From NCBI GenBank assembly GCA_910585555.1, contig CAJUFU010000001.1, positions 13,172-77,171 of the forward strand: a stretch of 64,000 nt of DNA. The letters are read 5' to 3'. Of the stretch, positions 47,438 to 56,522 are shown in pieces. This DNA comes from an uncultured Lachnospiraceae bacterium. GTDB lineage: Bacteria > Bacillota > Clostridia > Lachnospirales > Lachnospiraceae. Positions within the stretch are counted from its first letter, which is position 1. Every line of letters starts with the position of its first letter. The position numbers were made by a program, and so were the translations under genes. The notes beneath the pieces are model-generated. The model ran no database searches and had not been told where the DNA came from. It saw nothing but the letters and a program-made list of their open reading frames with translations.

Positions 47438-49045
47438 ATGTATATTGTATTATTCGGAATATGGCTGGTAACCTATATAGCAGGTGCCATCCCGTATGTG
47501 TTATATTTGATGCATATGTTTCAGCAGGATTCTTATAAACCGCGGGAATATAGAGAATGGATGCAGGTACACACCAATGTGGGAAGGATATTGGGAAAGT
47601 GTCTGTATGGGATAATTGCACTGCCCCTTGTGATGATAGGAAACATAGGATGTCTTATAGCGGCCTGCATCATGAATGCAATGACTATATTGGTCAATAA
47701 GCCGCATAAGGCAAAAAAACCTCTTGTATACACACCGCGTGTCAAGAGAATGTTAGTTACCACGGCCATTCTTTATGGGATTGTGGCGGCAGTTGCTTTA
47801 TGTTTGGGAATCTGTGTGCCTGTCCGGGCGTCAGACGGTCAGCTGTGGAAGCAATCGATGCAGTATATGAGCATAGCTTTGCTAGTACTTTTTATCATAC
47901 AGCCGTTTATGATATTGGCGGCTAATCTGATCAATCATCCGATAGAGGAAGGTATCAATCGGCATTATATTAATGATGCCGCGCGTATATTAAAGCAGAT
48001 GCCGGAGCTTAAGATTATCGGCGTCACAGGAAGCTATGGAAAGACCAGTGTAAAATATTATCTGAATACCCTTTTGTCATCTCAGTATAATGTTCTGCAT
48101 ACGCCGGGAAATTATAATACGACGCTTGGCGTGGTACGGACGATTCGTGAAAGTATGAAACCATTTCACGAGATATTTATCTGCGAAATGGGAGCCAGGG
48201 AAGTGGGAGATATCAAGGAAATCTGCGATTTGGTCCATCCTGACTATGGAATCATCACCTCCATCGGGCCACAGCATCTGCAGAGTTTTCATACTATAGA
48301 AAACATTATTTCCACAAAGTTTGAACTGGCCGATGCAGTACCAGAGTCCGGCAAGGTATTTCTAAATTATGATAATGATTATATCAGGAATCATAAGATC
48401 AATAAGCCGGTTATAAGCTATGGCATCAGCGGAGAGGGAGAGGCTTACAGAGCGTACGATATTACCGTTTCGCCAAAGGGCTCTGCCTTTAAGATGAAAG
48501 ACGGGACAGGAAAGACCTATGAATTTCACACAAGGCTGGTGGGCAGCCACAATGTGCAGAATATTGCAGGCGCAATTGCTGTGGCGAATACGCTAGGAAT
48601 CCCTATGGAGAAGTTGATTTATCCGGTGAAACAGTTGGAGAGCGTGCCCCACAGATTACAGCTGATCAAGCAGGGAGACAGGATTATTCTGGATGATGCC
48701 TATAATTCCAATAAGAGCGGATTTAAGGCGGCGTTAGATACCCTGGCAATGTTTCAGGAGCTTCGTATTCTGATGACACCGGGTATGGTGGAATTGGGAG
48801 ATGAGCAGTATGATGAAAACAAAGAAGTGGGTGTCTATGCGGCTGACAAATGTGATTATGCCGTATTAGTCGGTAGAGAGCAGACGAAACCTATTCAGGA
48901 CGGCCTTTTAGAAGCGGGCTTTACTTCATCCAGAATGATTGTAGTGGATACATTGCAGGAAGGATTCCAGATGGTGTCTGCGATTCCCAATGAAAGGCAG
49001 AAAGTTATATTGATTGAGAATGATTTGCCGGATAATTATTCCTAA
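47438..49045 (+). CDS. murF: MurF-like ligase with N-terminal membrane domain
   Basis: A 535-residue protein. The first about 170 residues have four or five membrane helices (IVLFGIWLVTYIAGAIPYVL at the start, AILYGIVAAVALCLGICVP near 120, and ALLVLFIIQPFMILAANL). The ligase follows: ATP loop GVTGSYGKTSVKYY, EMGAREVGDI, HNVQNIAGAIAVA and DDAYNSNKSGFKAALDTL, the MurF pattern. MurF adds D-Ala-D-Ala to the UDP-MurNAc tripeptide; next door is Ddl, which makes the dipeptide. The membrane fusion is unusual compared with soluble MurF of about 450 residues. GAGGAAAG site before ATG 47438. Confidence 0.85.
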   Translation: MYIVLFGIWLVTYIAGAIPYVLYLMHMFQQDSYKPREYREWMQVHTNVGRILGKCLYGIIALPLVMIGNIGCLIAACIMNAMTILVNKPHKAKKPLVYTPRVKRMLVTTAILYGIVAAVALCLGICVPVRASDGQLWKQSMQYMSIALLVLFIIQPFMILAANLINHPIEEGINRHYINDAARILKQMPELKIIGVTGSYGKTSVKYYLNTLLSSQYNVLHTPGNYNTTLGVVRTIRESMKPFHEIFICEMGAREVGDIKEICDLVHPDYGIITSIGPQHLQSFHTIENIISTKFELADAVPESGKVFLNYDNDYIRNHKINKPVISYGISGEGEAYRAYDITVSPKGSAFKMKDGTGKTYEFHTRLVGSHNVQNIAGAIAVANTLGIPMEKLIYPVKQLESVPHRLQLIKQGDRIILDDAYNSNKSGFKAALDTLAMFQELRILMTPGMVELGDEQYDENKEVGVYAADKCDYAVLVGREQTKPIQDGLLEAGFTSSRMIVVDTLQEGFQMVSAIPNERQKVILIENDLPDNYS

Positions 49046-49153
49046 AGGCGGCAAAAGAGATGTCAATTAGCTTTTGGCTGCAAGATTTGTGCCTGTGCGC
49101 TGTCTGTCACAAATTTGATAAAATGTATAATACAGTGCAGAAATGAGGAAAAC

Positions 49154-50335
49154 ATGAAAATTAGAGTGGGCGTATTTTTTGGCGGTAAGAGTGTGGAACA
49201 TGAGGTGTCGGTGATTTCCGGACTGCAGGCGTATAATGCTTTTGACAAAGATAAATATGAACCGATAGCCATCTATATTACAAAAGATAATGAACTCTAT
49301 ACAGGAGAAGCCATCAGTGATATTGCCAATTATAGGAATATACCAGAACTGCTGAAAAAAAGCACCCGCGTGTTTTTCATGTGTGAACAGGGGAAGGTGG
49401 AACTGGTTCAGTATCCGGCGAAGAAGTTTGGCAATTCGGTAGTAGCCCAGATGGATGTGGCATTTCCGGTGGTGCATGGTGCGAATGTGGAAGATGGGTG
49501 TTTACAGGGGTTCCTGCGACATTATAATATTCCGTTTGCGGGCTGTGACGTGATGGCTTCGGCTGTGACGATGGATAAGTATGTGATGAAGACGGTGTTA
49601 AAGGATAATGACATACCCGTGCTTGACTGTGTGACCTTAAATGTCAGGGAATACCAGACCGATGAGACAAAGGCGCTGCATAAAGTGGAGAATAAGATAG
49701 CTTATCCGGTTATTGTCAAACCGGTTAATCTAGGGTCCAGTGTGGGTATCAAAGTGGCAAAAGACCAGGACCAGTTGCGGGAGGCGCTTGAGTATGCCTT
49801 TACCTTTGGCGCTAAAGTACTGGTGGAGCGAGCCATTATGAATCTGCGGGAAATCAACTGTGCTGTGCTGGGAGATTATGAAGAGGCGGAAGCGTCCGAG
49901 TGCGAAGAACCTATTTCCAGCGATGAAATCTTAAGTTATGAGGATAAATACGTAGCGGGCAGTAAGAGCGGCTCTGCGGGAATGCGTACGGCCAAACGGG
50001 AATTGCCGGCTGATCTGACGCCCGAGAGACGAGAGGAGATCAGACAGTTGGCTGTAAAAACCTTCCAGGTGCTCAATTGTAACGGGGTGTCCCGAATCGA
50101 TTTTATGATAGATAAAGATATGGATAAAGTATATGTCAATGAGATTAACCCCATTCCAGGGTCCCTTGCTTTTTATCTTTGGGAAGCTCTGGGCAAGCCT
50201 TATGCGGAGCTGTTGGATGATATGGTGAAGCTTGCCCTCAAGAGAGAGCGGGAAGAGAAGAATATGATGACATCTTTCGACAGTAATATTTTGCAGAGCG
50301 CCAATCTTTCCGGGACCAAAGGGATAAAAAAATAA
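49154..50335 (+). CDS. ddl: D-alanine--D-alanine ligase
   Basis: A 393-residue ATP-grasp protein: VGVFFGGKSVEHEVSVISG start, PVIVKPVNLGSSVGI, omega loop LSYEDKYVAGSKSG and catalytic VNEINPIPGSLAFYLW. The EDKY loop fits D-Ala-D-Ala, not the D-lactate type. About 80 residues longer than E. coli Ddl, mainly in a mid-protein insertion and a C-terminal tail. ATG 49154 has GAGGAAAAC upstream. It follows the MurF-like gene by about 105 bases. Confidence 0.93.
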   Translation: MKIRVGVFFGGKSVEHEVSVISGLQAYNAFDKDKYEPIAIYITKDNELYTGEAISDIANYRNIPELLKKSTRVFFMCEQGKVELVQYPAKKFGNSVVAQMDVAFPVVHGANVEDGCLQGFLRHYNIPFAGCDVMASAVTMDKYVMKTVLKDNDIPVLDCVTLNVREYQTDETKALHKVENKIAYPVIVKPVNLGSSVGIKVAKDQDQLREALEYAFTFGAKVLVERAIMNLREINCAVLGDYEEAEASECEEPISSDEILSYEDKYVAGSKSGSAGMRTAKRELPADLTPERREEIRQLAVKTFQVLNCNGVSRIDFMIDKDMDKVYVNEINPIPGSLAFYLWEALGKPYAELLDDMVKLALKREREEKNMMTSFDSNILQSANLSGTKGIKK

Positions 50336-50346
50336 GGGCAGTGGGT

Positions 50347-50736
50347 TTAATCCCAATGCCCAACTTCTTCAATGGTAAGTGTCATACTGCCGCATGACGG
50401 ACAAGCTGTGCCTGTGATATCTTCTATTTCGAGAGGCGGCGTCTGCAACTGCTTGTAGCAAACCGGACAGGCTCCCATGAAGACTGCGTCGTCCTCGATG
50501 CCTCTCAGGACAGGTATACACACCAGATGATTGCAAGAATCACAGACCGCAATCTGATATCTGAAATCGTAAAGCGGAATCGGACTTGACTCGCACCAGT
50601 CCAGAATCTGCATCTGTTCCTTCGCCCCGAAAGCGGCGATGACATTTCCTATCCTGCCATGCTTTAGTCCGCAGCCAGTCAAACATTCCTGTTCCTTCTG
50701 ACAGGTATGGCAGTGTATTTTCATAATCTCACCCAT
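50347..50736 (-). CDS. Zinc-ribbon protein
   Basis: A 129-residue protein with Cys pairs CHTCQKEQEC, CDSCNHLVC, CPVCYKQ and CPSCGS, enough for two or more zinc ribbons. No catalytic motif was recognised. ATG 50736 has AGGAG 9 bases upstream; an in-frame TTG at 50745 is too close to that site. It follows the flagellinolysin gene by 26 bases on the same strand, so they may be cotranscribed, and it converges on ddl. Confidence 0.72.
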   Translation of the reverse strand: MGEIMKIHCHTCQKEQECLTGCGLKHGRIGNVIAAFGAKEQMQILDWCESSPIPLYDFRYQIAVCDSCNHLVCIPVLRGIEDDAVFMGACPVCYKQLQTPPLEIEDITGTACPSCGSMTLTIEEVGHWD

Positions 50737-50762
50737 TCGGGGCAACTCCTCTCAATCCGCTA

Positions 50763-52634
50763 TCAGCCCAAGAGACTCAATAGCATCTGTGAATGCTGAT
50801 TTGCCTGTGCAAGCATGGACGCACCCGCCTGCATCAATATCTGGTTGTTGGAATATTCTACCATTTCTTTGGCAATATCCGCATCCCGGATGCGTGATTC
50901 GGCGGCGGTGGTATTCTCTGTGATGTTATTCAGGTTATTGATTGTATGTTCCAGGCGGTTCTGAATGGCGCCATAGTAGCTTCGCACGTTGCTCACACAG
51001 CCAATCGCATACTTAAGCTGGTCGATGGCAAGATCGGCGTCATCTGTGGTTCTTACATTCATATCTTCCAAGCCCAGAGCCTGTGCGTTCATTTGATACA
51101 AATCAAATTCTATATGCTGTCCGGCTTCGGCGCCTACCTGCAGCCCGATGGCGGAAGGCCCGCTCAAATCAACGCTGACCTGGAAGGGGTCAATCTGGAA
51201 AGGCTGGTTAAAGATGGCATTGGTGCCAAGCAGCGAGGAGCCGCCCACACCCAGGCCGTTGGCCTTGCCTGTAATGATGGAACCGGCACCGTCCTTGGAC
51301 GCATAAGATAATCTGCGGACGAATTCCGTAAGGGAAGCGTCGCCGGTCTTAAACATATTATTTAACTGCGCCGTGCTGATGCCGGCATTGTCTTGTATGG
51401 CATTTTCCAGGCTCTTGCCGTTTAGAAGGTCTGTAAAGATTTTGTTCATACCTGTGGCAATGTTTGTGTCCGTCACAGCGCCGGCGCCGCCTGCAAGATA
51501 GCCGATATAGGCGGCTCCCAGGTATCCGTGGCCGTAGGGTCTGCCGTTCATGGTAAACTTTTTCAGGTAGCTGGCAATATTGGCATCCTGGCTGGTATCA
51601 TCCGCGTTAGCCAGATAATTTGCATAATATGTGAGGGTATCATTCCATCCGGTGGCGAAGCCGCCGCCGGCTAACTGTGCAGTTCCTTCTGTGAACCAGG
51701 TGGGATATTTCTCGCCTTTGCGGCCGCTCATACCGTCTGTGAGGGTATACTGCATGACAGAGTGCATCAGCTCATGGGCGATGGTTGACTTCAAAGCCTC
51801 GGCTCTTTCACCGGTGCCTTGTGCATCAGCGGTAGTAAAGTCCGCGGCATCTACCCGGATGCCCATACCATAGGGCCTGCCGCCGCCGTAACTGTATCGG
51901 AAGGAAGCGTAGGCCAGTGTGTGGTTCTTTCCGTCAATATAGGACACATCCAATGACATCTTGATTGTGTCGGTGCCGATATTGTTTTTCAGAGGTCCAA
52001 AAGTATCCAAAATCTGCTGTACTGCATTGGGGACCAGTTCGTTGGCGATGGTATCCGCCAGGACATTGCCGCTGGAGACATCAAAATTGGCACGGGCTGC
52101 GCCGCCTGCACCGGGTGCAGCCGCTCCGTTTACCAGCACGGAACCGTCCTTTAAGTTATAAGTGATGTCGTAGGACTTGGTCTCCATAAATCCCGTAGCC
52201 AGGGGAGAAAGTCCGTTTTCAGGGAAAAGACTGATCTCATTGAAGGTGGTGTTTTTCGATGTCCGGTCAATCTCAGCCTTGAGCTGCTGGATTTCCAGAT
52301 CGATCAAGGCGCGGTCGGCATCCTGCAAGGTGCCGGTAGCAGCTTTTACAGCCAGTTCGTTGGCGCGGTGCAGCATGTCATGCACCTCGTTTAGTGCACC
52401 TTCACCAATCTGCACCATGGAGACGCCGTCCTGCGCGTTTAATGCAGCCTGCGTAAGGCCCCGCACTTGTCGGCGCATTTTCTCGGAGATAGATAAACCG
52501 GCCGCATCATCAGCAGCTCTGTTGATGCGGTAACCGGAAGATAATCGTTCTGTATTTTTGGCGTTTTTCTTGGTTACAAGGCCAAGTTGTCGATTGGCAT
52601 TTAGCGCCAACATATTTGTTTTTACTGAAAGCAT
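50763..52634 (-). CDS. Flagellin with inserted metalloprotease domain (flagellinolysin)
   Basis: A 623-residue protein. Residues 1-140 are the conserved flagellin N-terminus (SVKTNMLALNANRQLG, ERLSSGYRINRAADDAAGL), and the last about 90 residues are the flagellin C-terminus (AESRIRDADIAKEMVEYSNN, then LMQAGASMLAQANQ). The hypervariable middle is replaced by a gluzincin domain: HELMH zinc motif at 287-291 with catalytic Glu288, and third ligand Glu316 in WFTEGTAQL. This is the flagellinolysin architecture reported in proteolytic flagella. It assembles as a filament subunit that digests proteins outside the cell. Sigma-28-type promoter upstream. No other flagellar genes are in the window. Confidence 0.93.
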   Translation of the reverse strand: MLSVKTNMLALNANRQLGLVTKKNAKNTERLSSGYRINRAADDAAGLSISEKMRRQVRGLTQAALNAQDGVSMVQIGEGALNEVHDMLHRANELAVKAATGTLQDADRALIDLEIQQLKAEIDRTSKNTTFNEISLFPENGLSPLATGFMETKSYDITYNLKDGSVLVNGAAAPGAGGAARANFDVSSGNVLADTIANELVPNAVQQILDTFGPLKNNIGTDTIKMSLDVSYIDGKNHTLAYASFRYSYGGGRPYGMGIRVDAADFTTADAQGTGERAEALKSTIAHELMHSVMQYTLTDGMSGRKGEKYPTWFTEGTAQLAGGGFATGWNDTLTYYANYLANADDTSQDANIASYLKKFTMNGRPYGHGYLGAAYIGYLAGGAGAVTDTNIATGMNKIFTDLLNGKSLENAIQDNAGISTAQLNNMFKTGDASLTEFVRRLSYASKDGAGSIITGKANGLGVGGSSLLGTNAIFNQPFQIDPFQVSVDLSGPSAIGLQVGAEAGQHIEFDLYQMNAQALGLEDMNVRTTDDADLAIDQLKYAIGCVSNVRSYYGAIQNRLEHTINNLNNITENTTAAESRIRDADIAKEMVEYSNNQILMQAGASMLAQANQHSQMLLSLLG

Positions 52635-52777
52635 CCTGCCCTCCTATATCCTGCATCCGTGCAGTCATTTGACACTATGACCGATTCCCATGGGCGACGA
52701 AAAACTTGAAAAAATATTAAATATATATATCAAATTATATTACTTATAAATGAGACAAATATATAGATACACCTCAT

Positions 52778-52805
52778 ATATCGGCAAAAAGCCGTATTTT
52801 CTTTA
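52778..52805 (-). promoter_or_regulatory. Sigma-28-type promoter of the flagellinolysin gene
   Basis: On the minus strand, TAAA (52805-52802) is followed, after 16 bases, by GCCGATAT (52785-52778). The sigma-28 consensus is TAAA-N15-GCCGATAA, so the spacing is one longer. It lies about 145 bases before the gene. Confidence 0.6.
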
Positions 52806-52878
52806 GTGGCAAAGGTGAAAATGCGCTTTTTCTATCGGATAATCTGTTATAGAATGATTTTGCGATGTGTTATATAGT

Positions 52879-52902
52879 ATAGCATTTTTTCAGGGGGGGG
52901 GG
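52879..52902. repeat. Poly-G tract 1 with ATAGCATTTTT flank
   Basis: ATAGCATTTTTTCA is followed by ten G (52893-52902). The 52635-53000 gap also holds the sigma-28-type promoter and a hairpin at 52913-52950. The same flank plus eleven G recurs at 53744-53768. Confidence 0.8.
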
Positions 52903-52912
52903 TCAATAGATA

Positions 52913-52950
52913 AGAAGAGCACCGGCCAAAATATTTGGCGGTGCTCTTCT
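52913..52950. terminator. Hairpin after the secreted protein gene
   Basis: AGAAGAGCACCG and CGGTGCTCTTCT form a 12-bp perfect stem with a CCAAA-type inner stem, about 50 bases after the stop. There is no T run, so termination strength is uncertain. Confidence 0.6.
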
Positions 52951-53000
52951 CTAACCACACTCTCAGTTGTTTGATATTGTCATTTTTAATTATGGAAAAA

Positions 53001-53705
53001 TTACTGTACCTGAACGAAAGCAAGTACGCCATAGTTGGTGATATCAACTACTACGTGGTCTGCTCTGATTTCTTTTACAGCAACAGGTGCCCACTGACCC
53101 TGGGTGTACTGTAATACCTGAATGTTCTCTGTGCCAGTGATACCAGGCATATAGAAGTTAACGGAAGCTGTCTCGAAAGATACAGCGCCATCAACAGCTA
53201 CAACGTTCAGAACGGAGCCGCCTAAAGCGTTAGCCTGAGCCTTGGCAGAAGTAACATGTGCAAGAACCGGTTTTGAGATGGTGAAGGACTGGTTGCTGGG
53301 TACACCATTGATGATTACGCCGCCGCCCTGTGCAACAGGTGTTACATCCTCTAAACCAGGCATCTCGGTAACTGCGTTATTGCAGAACTCACCTACGCTC
53401 TTGCCTGCTTCTGTTGCAGCGCTCAGAGTTGCCATGGAAATGCCCATTTCCTCTGCAGCGAGTGCGTTAGCCTGACTCTCTACGTTAGCTGCTGCAACGG
53501 CTGCTTCATACTGAGCCTTCTCAGCTGCAGCCTTAGCTTCTTCAGGAGAAAGTTTCTCTTTTTTGGATGAAGAGCTTGAGGATGAGTTATCGCTGACACT
53601 GCTGGAGCAGGAGCTAGAGCTGCTGTCTTCAGCGGATGCAACGATTGCCATGGAGAACATTAAAGTTCCGGCTAATAATAATGCAAGAGATTTTTTCAAT
53701 TTCAT
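53001..53705 (-). CDS. Secreted Ser-rich protein of unknown function
   Basis: A 234-residue protein with a signal peptide (KKSLALLLAGTLMFSMAIVASA), then a Ser/Cys low-complexity linker (SSSSSCSSSVSDNSSSSSSS), a helical Ala/Glu-rich part and a C-terminal domain that looks beta-rich. No family was recognised. The AAGGAAG site precedes ATG 53705. A poly-C tract (poly-G on the plus strand) lies 53 bases before the start codon in the leader, and a sister tract follows the gene. Phase variation of expression is therefore worth testing. Confidence 0.75.
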   Translation of the reverse strand: MKLKKSLALLLAGTLMFSMAIVASAEDSSSSSCSSSVSDNSSSSSSSKKEKLSPEEAKAAAEKAQYEAAVAAANVESQANALAAEEMGISMATLSAATEAGKSVGEFCNNAVTEMPGLEDVTPVAQGGGVIINGVPSNQSFTISKPVLAHVTSAKAQANALGGSVLNVVAVDGAVSFETASVNFYMPGITGTENIQVLQYTQGQWAPVAVKEIRADHVVVDITNYGVLAFVQVQ

Positions 53706-53743
53706 TGGATTTTTCTTCCTTCTGTCGAGTGTGTAATTTAAAC

Positions 53744-53801
53744 ATAGCATTTTTGCCGGGGGGGGGGGATTTGATTTATAGTATTCTGGAAAAGATGCTA
53801 T
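53744..53801. repeat. Poly-G tract 2 inside an inverted repeat
   Basis: ATAGCATTTTT (53744-53754) and AAAAGATGCTAT (53790-53801) are near-complementary arms. Between them lie eleven G (53758-53768) and a TATAAA-like -10 on the minus strand at 53780-53775. This would put transcription start at the tract. Confidence 0.6.
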
Positions 53802-53832
53802 TGTTTTTAGCAAAAGGAGGTTTGCAGGCTAT

Positions 53833-54630
53833 TTATACATGCGGATTTTTACTTATGTAGTTCCGATATTCATTGGCGGACATACCTTCCAGTCTCTTAA
53901 ATACTCTGGAAAAATGAGCCAGATCCTGAAATCCCACCATTTCCGCCACGTCGCATATACGGAGCGAGGGGTCTTTTAACAGCTCGCGGGCTTTCTCCAT
54001 GCGGGCGCTGTTCAAAAGATCGGAAAAGGTTTTGCCGGTATGCTTGTTGAGCAGCTTGGACAGATGCCATTGACTGACATAGACCTGGTCGGCTACATCC
54101 GTCAAACGCAGTTTTTCCTGGGAGTTTTCCCGGATATATTCCAGAGCGTTTTTCACGATAAAGCTGTTGGCCTCGGTGCCGCCTGATACTTCTTCATCGC
54201 TCTCCTCCTCTTCTGTATCTGATGGAAGAGGAGCGGATGGAAAGCGTTCCTCAGACTGTGCTAGCCGTCTGGTCACTTCCTCCATCGCCTCTTCCAGTTC
54301 ATTCATCTTGGAGGGCTTTAACAGAAAGCGGGCTACGCCCAGGGAAATTGCTTCCCGGGCATATTCAAATTCCCGGTATCCGGTCAGGATGATGAGCTGC
54401 ATATGGGGGAATTCGGATTTTAGAGCAGCAATCATCTTAAGACCGTCCAGTTTTGGCATGTTAATGTCCGATATGATAATATGGGGCCGCTCTTTGCGGA
54501 TTATGTCCATACCTTCTTTGCCGTTGTAAGCAGAACCTGCCACCTGGCAATTCCATTTTTCCCAGGACATCGTCCTGCTCAGTCCTTCTACAATCAAAGG
54601 TTCATCATCAATAATAACTACTTTGTACAT
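53833..54630 (-). CDS. YesN-type response regulator
   Basis: A 265-residue protein. Receiver domain: IIDDEPLIVEGLSR acidic pocket, phosphorylated Asp in IIISDINMPKLDGL and the LLKPSK lysine. An acidic linker (residues about 140-160) and a C-terminal AraC pair of helix-turn-helix motifs (LTDVADQVYVSQWHLSKLL and ICDVAEMVGFQDLAHFSRVF) follow. It should be the partner of the kinase at 58031-59806 and control the sugar locus. It is the last gene of the cluster. Confidence 0.93.
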   Translation of the reverse strand: MYKVVIIDDEPLIVEGLSRTMSWEKWNCQVAGSAYNGKEGMDIIRKERPHIIISDINMPKLDGLKMIAALKSEFPHMQLIILTGYREFEYAREAISLGVARFLLKPSKMNELEEAMEEVTRRLAQSEERFPSAPLPSDTEEEESDEEVSGGTEANSFIVKNALEYIRENSQEKLRLTDVADQVYVSQWHLSKLLNKHTGKTFSDLLNSARMEKARELLKDPSLRICDVAEMVGFQDLAHFSRVFKRLEGMSANEYRNYISKNPHV

Positions 54631-54654
54631 TTTCTATCCCTCACATAGCGGTGC

Positions 54655-55515
54655 TCAGCCTTTTACCGCACCGGCTGTCATACCCTTAATAATATACTTC
54701 TGCAGGAAACAATATACAATGATAACAGGAACAATTACCAATGTCACTGCCGCCGCCATCAGACCGTAGTTAGTACCTTCTTTGGCAGTCAGCTGATTTA
54801 ACAGCGTGGTGATGCCGTACATGTCAGGTCTCTTTAAGAAAAACATCTGGGTGAACAAGTCGTTATAGCTCCATAAGAAAGAGAAGATGGCTACCGTGGC
54901 AAAGGAGGGCTTTGTAAGCGGTAAAACGACTTTAAAATATATCTGGAACGCATTGCATCCTTCCATATAGGCGGCTTCTTCCAGCTCGATGGGAAGTCCT
55001 TTGATGTAACCGATCAGCACCACCATAGCGAAAGAGAGGTTGCCTGCCACCTGGGGTAAGATCACGGAGAACATGGTTCTAATCCAGCTGCCGGTGTTGG
55101 CGATGCCCCAGGAAAATTCCATGGCAAATACCGGAACGATGGTGGCAAATACCGGGAACATCATCCCTGCGATGACCATAGAATGTAGAAACTCCGAACC
55201 CTTAAACTGGTATCTGGAAAGGGCGTATGCCGCCATGCCTGCAAGAAGTATGACTAAAAGGGCAACCATGGTGGAGATGAAGATGCTGTTCTTGTAGGCG
55301 TTTACGATATTCAGATTGCCAAAGGCCTTCCTGTAGTTTGCCAAGGTGAACAGTTCTCCTAAGGGCAGGGAAAAGGAGTCTGCAAGAATCATATTCTTTG
55401 CCTTAAAGGAGTTTTGGACTACCCAGATGATGGGGTATATGGTGGTGATAGACCAGAGAATCAAAAGCAGATAGACAACGCCCTGGCCGATGGAAAAAGT
55501 TCTTTTTTTCGTCAT
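54655..55515 (-). CDS. ABC sugar transporter permease, second (MalG-like)
   Basis: A 286-residue membrane protein with six helices. The EAA loop for the ATPase contact is EEAAYMEGCNAFQIYFKVVL. It belongs to the carbohydrate CUT1 family. The 286 residues are normal. It starts 16 bases after the first permease gene. No ATPase gene is in the locus; CUT1 importers often share a common MsmK-like ATPase. Confidence 0.93.
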   Translation of the reverse strand: MTKKRTFSIGQGVVYLLLILWSITTIYPIIWVVQNSFKAKNMILADSFSLPLGELFTLANYRKAFGNLNIVNAYKNSIFISTMVALLVILLAGMAAYALSRYQFKGSEFLHSMVIAGMMFPVFATIVPVFAMEFSWGIANTGSWIRTMFSVILPQVAGNLSFAMVVLIGYIKGLPIELEEAAYMEGCNAFQIYFKVVLPLTKPSFATVAIFSFLWSYNDLFTQMFFLKRPDMYGITTLLNQLTAKEGTNYGLMAAAVTLVIVPVIIVYCFLQKYIIKGMTAGAVKG

Positions 55516-55530
55516 ATCTATGGCCCTCCT

Positions 55531-56418
55531 TTAATAATCTTTCTCGCGGAAGATGGCATTTACGATTTTGGATAAAACAATGCCCAGTACCACAATCAGT
55601 ACCGCCAGCGCACATCCATAATCTACATTTTTGGTTTCCATGGTATGATAGTACATATAAGTGCCTGTTAAGAAGGTGGATTTAAGCGGCATACCCTTGG
55701 GGAACATGGTCCAGGGGAGGTCGAATACCTTCAGTGCGCCTGTAACGGCCAGAACGCTGCAGGTACAGATGACATTGTGTAAAAGCGGAAGAGAGATGTA
55801 GCGTACACACTGCAGGGTAGATGCGCCGTCAATCCGCGCCGCCTCGTACAGTTCGTCGGAGATATTGTTTAGGCCTGTGATGAGGATGACGAAGTAGAAT
55901 CCCACATACTGCCACATAACAGGAAGCATCATGGTAAACAGGGCTATGCCTTCCGCTTTCCAGTCGGTCAGCTGACTTTTGCCAAGTGCTTCCAAAAGCT
56001 GGTTGACCATGCCTTTGTCATACAAGAACAGCAGGTTGAACAGTAAGCCCAAGGCGGTTGCCGAGATGACGATGGGGAAGAAGAATACGGTCTTAAAGAA
56101 CTGTCTGCATCTGCCGATGTTATCCACCATAAGCGCCAACAGGATGGCGATGCCGACCTGTCCGATCAGTGTGACAACCATCATAATCAGCGTGTTTTTG
56201 ATGGACGTCCATACATTTTCGTCTTGAATCATCTCTGCATAGTTAGTATACCAAGGGGTATTAAAAGCGGTTGCAGAACTTCCCAGCTGTTTAATATGCA
56301 TAAAGCTGTTCATGATATTTTTCAAAAAAGGATAGTAAAGAAACAGAGTCATGAACAGGAAGGCCGGCACCAGAAAGATGATTACCGGTTTTTTGTTACG
56401 ATATATGTTTGCTCCCAT
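55531..56418 (-). CDS. ABC sugar transporter permease, first (MalF-like)
   Basis: A 295-residue membrane protein with six helices and EAA loop YEAARIDGASTLQCVRYISL. N-terminal ANIYRNKKPVIIFLVPAFLF (residues 3 on) resembles CUT1 permeases. Pairs with the next permease and with the binding protein at 56523-57932. Confidence 0.93.
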   Translation of the reverse strand: MGANIYRNKKPVIIFLVPAFLFMTLFLYYPFLKNIMNSFMHIKQLGSSATAFNTPWYTNYAEMIQDENVWTSIKNTLIMMVVTLIGQVGIAILLALMVDNIGRCRQFFKTVFFFPIVISATALGLLFNLLFLYDKGMVNQLLEALGKSQLTDWKAEGIALFTMMLPVMWQYVGFYFVILITGLNNISDELYEAARIDGASTLQCVRYISLPLLHNVICTCSVLAVTGALKVFDLPWTMFPKGMPLKSTFLTGTYMYYHTMETKNVDYGCALAVLIVVLGIVLSKIVNAIFREKDY

Positions 56419-56522
56419 AAGACACCTCCATCGTTTGGTACGAAAATTTGGTAAAAAGGAGGCAGGGTATTCCCCTGCCCCTATACATGTGCGCCTTGCG
56501 GTGCACGTTCGCGTGATTTCTC

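Noticed and set aside
52879..53768. Poly-G tracts as two-colour Illumina artifacts
   Set aside because: Both are internal with coherent sequence on each side and share the same upstream flank, which artifacts would not. Exact lengths remain uncertain.
53706..53813. Upstream extension of the secreted protein through the poly-C tract (Pro run)
   Set aside because: It would need a TTG start without a ribosome binding site and would bury the signal peptide.
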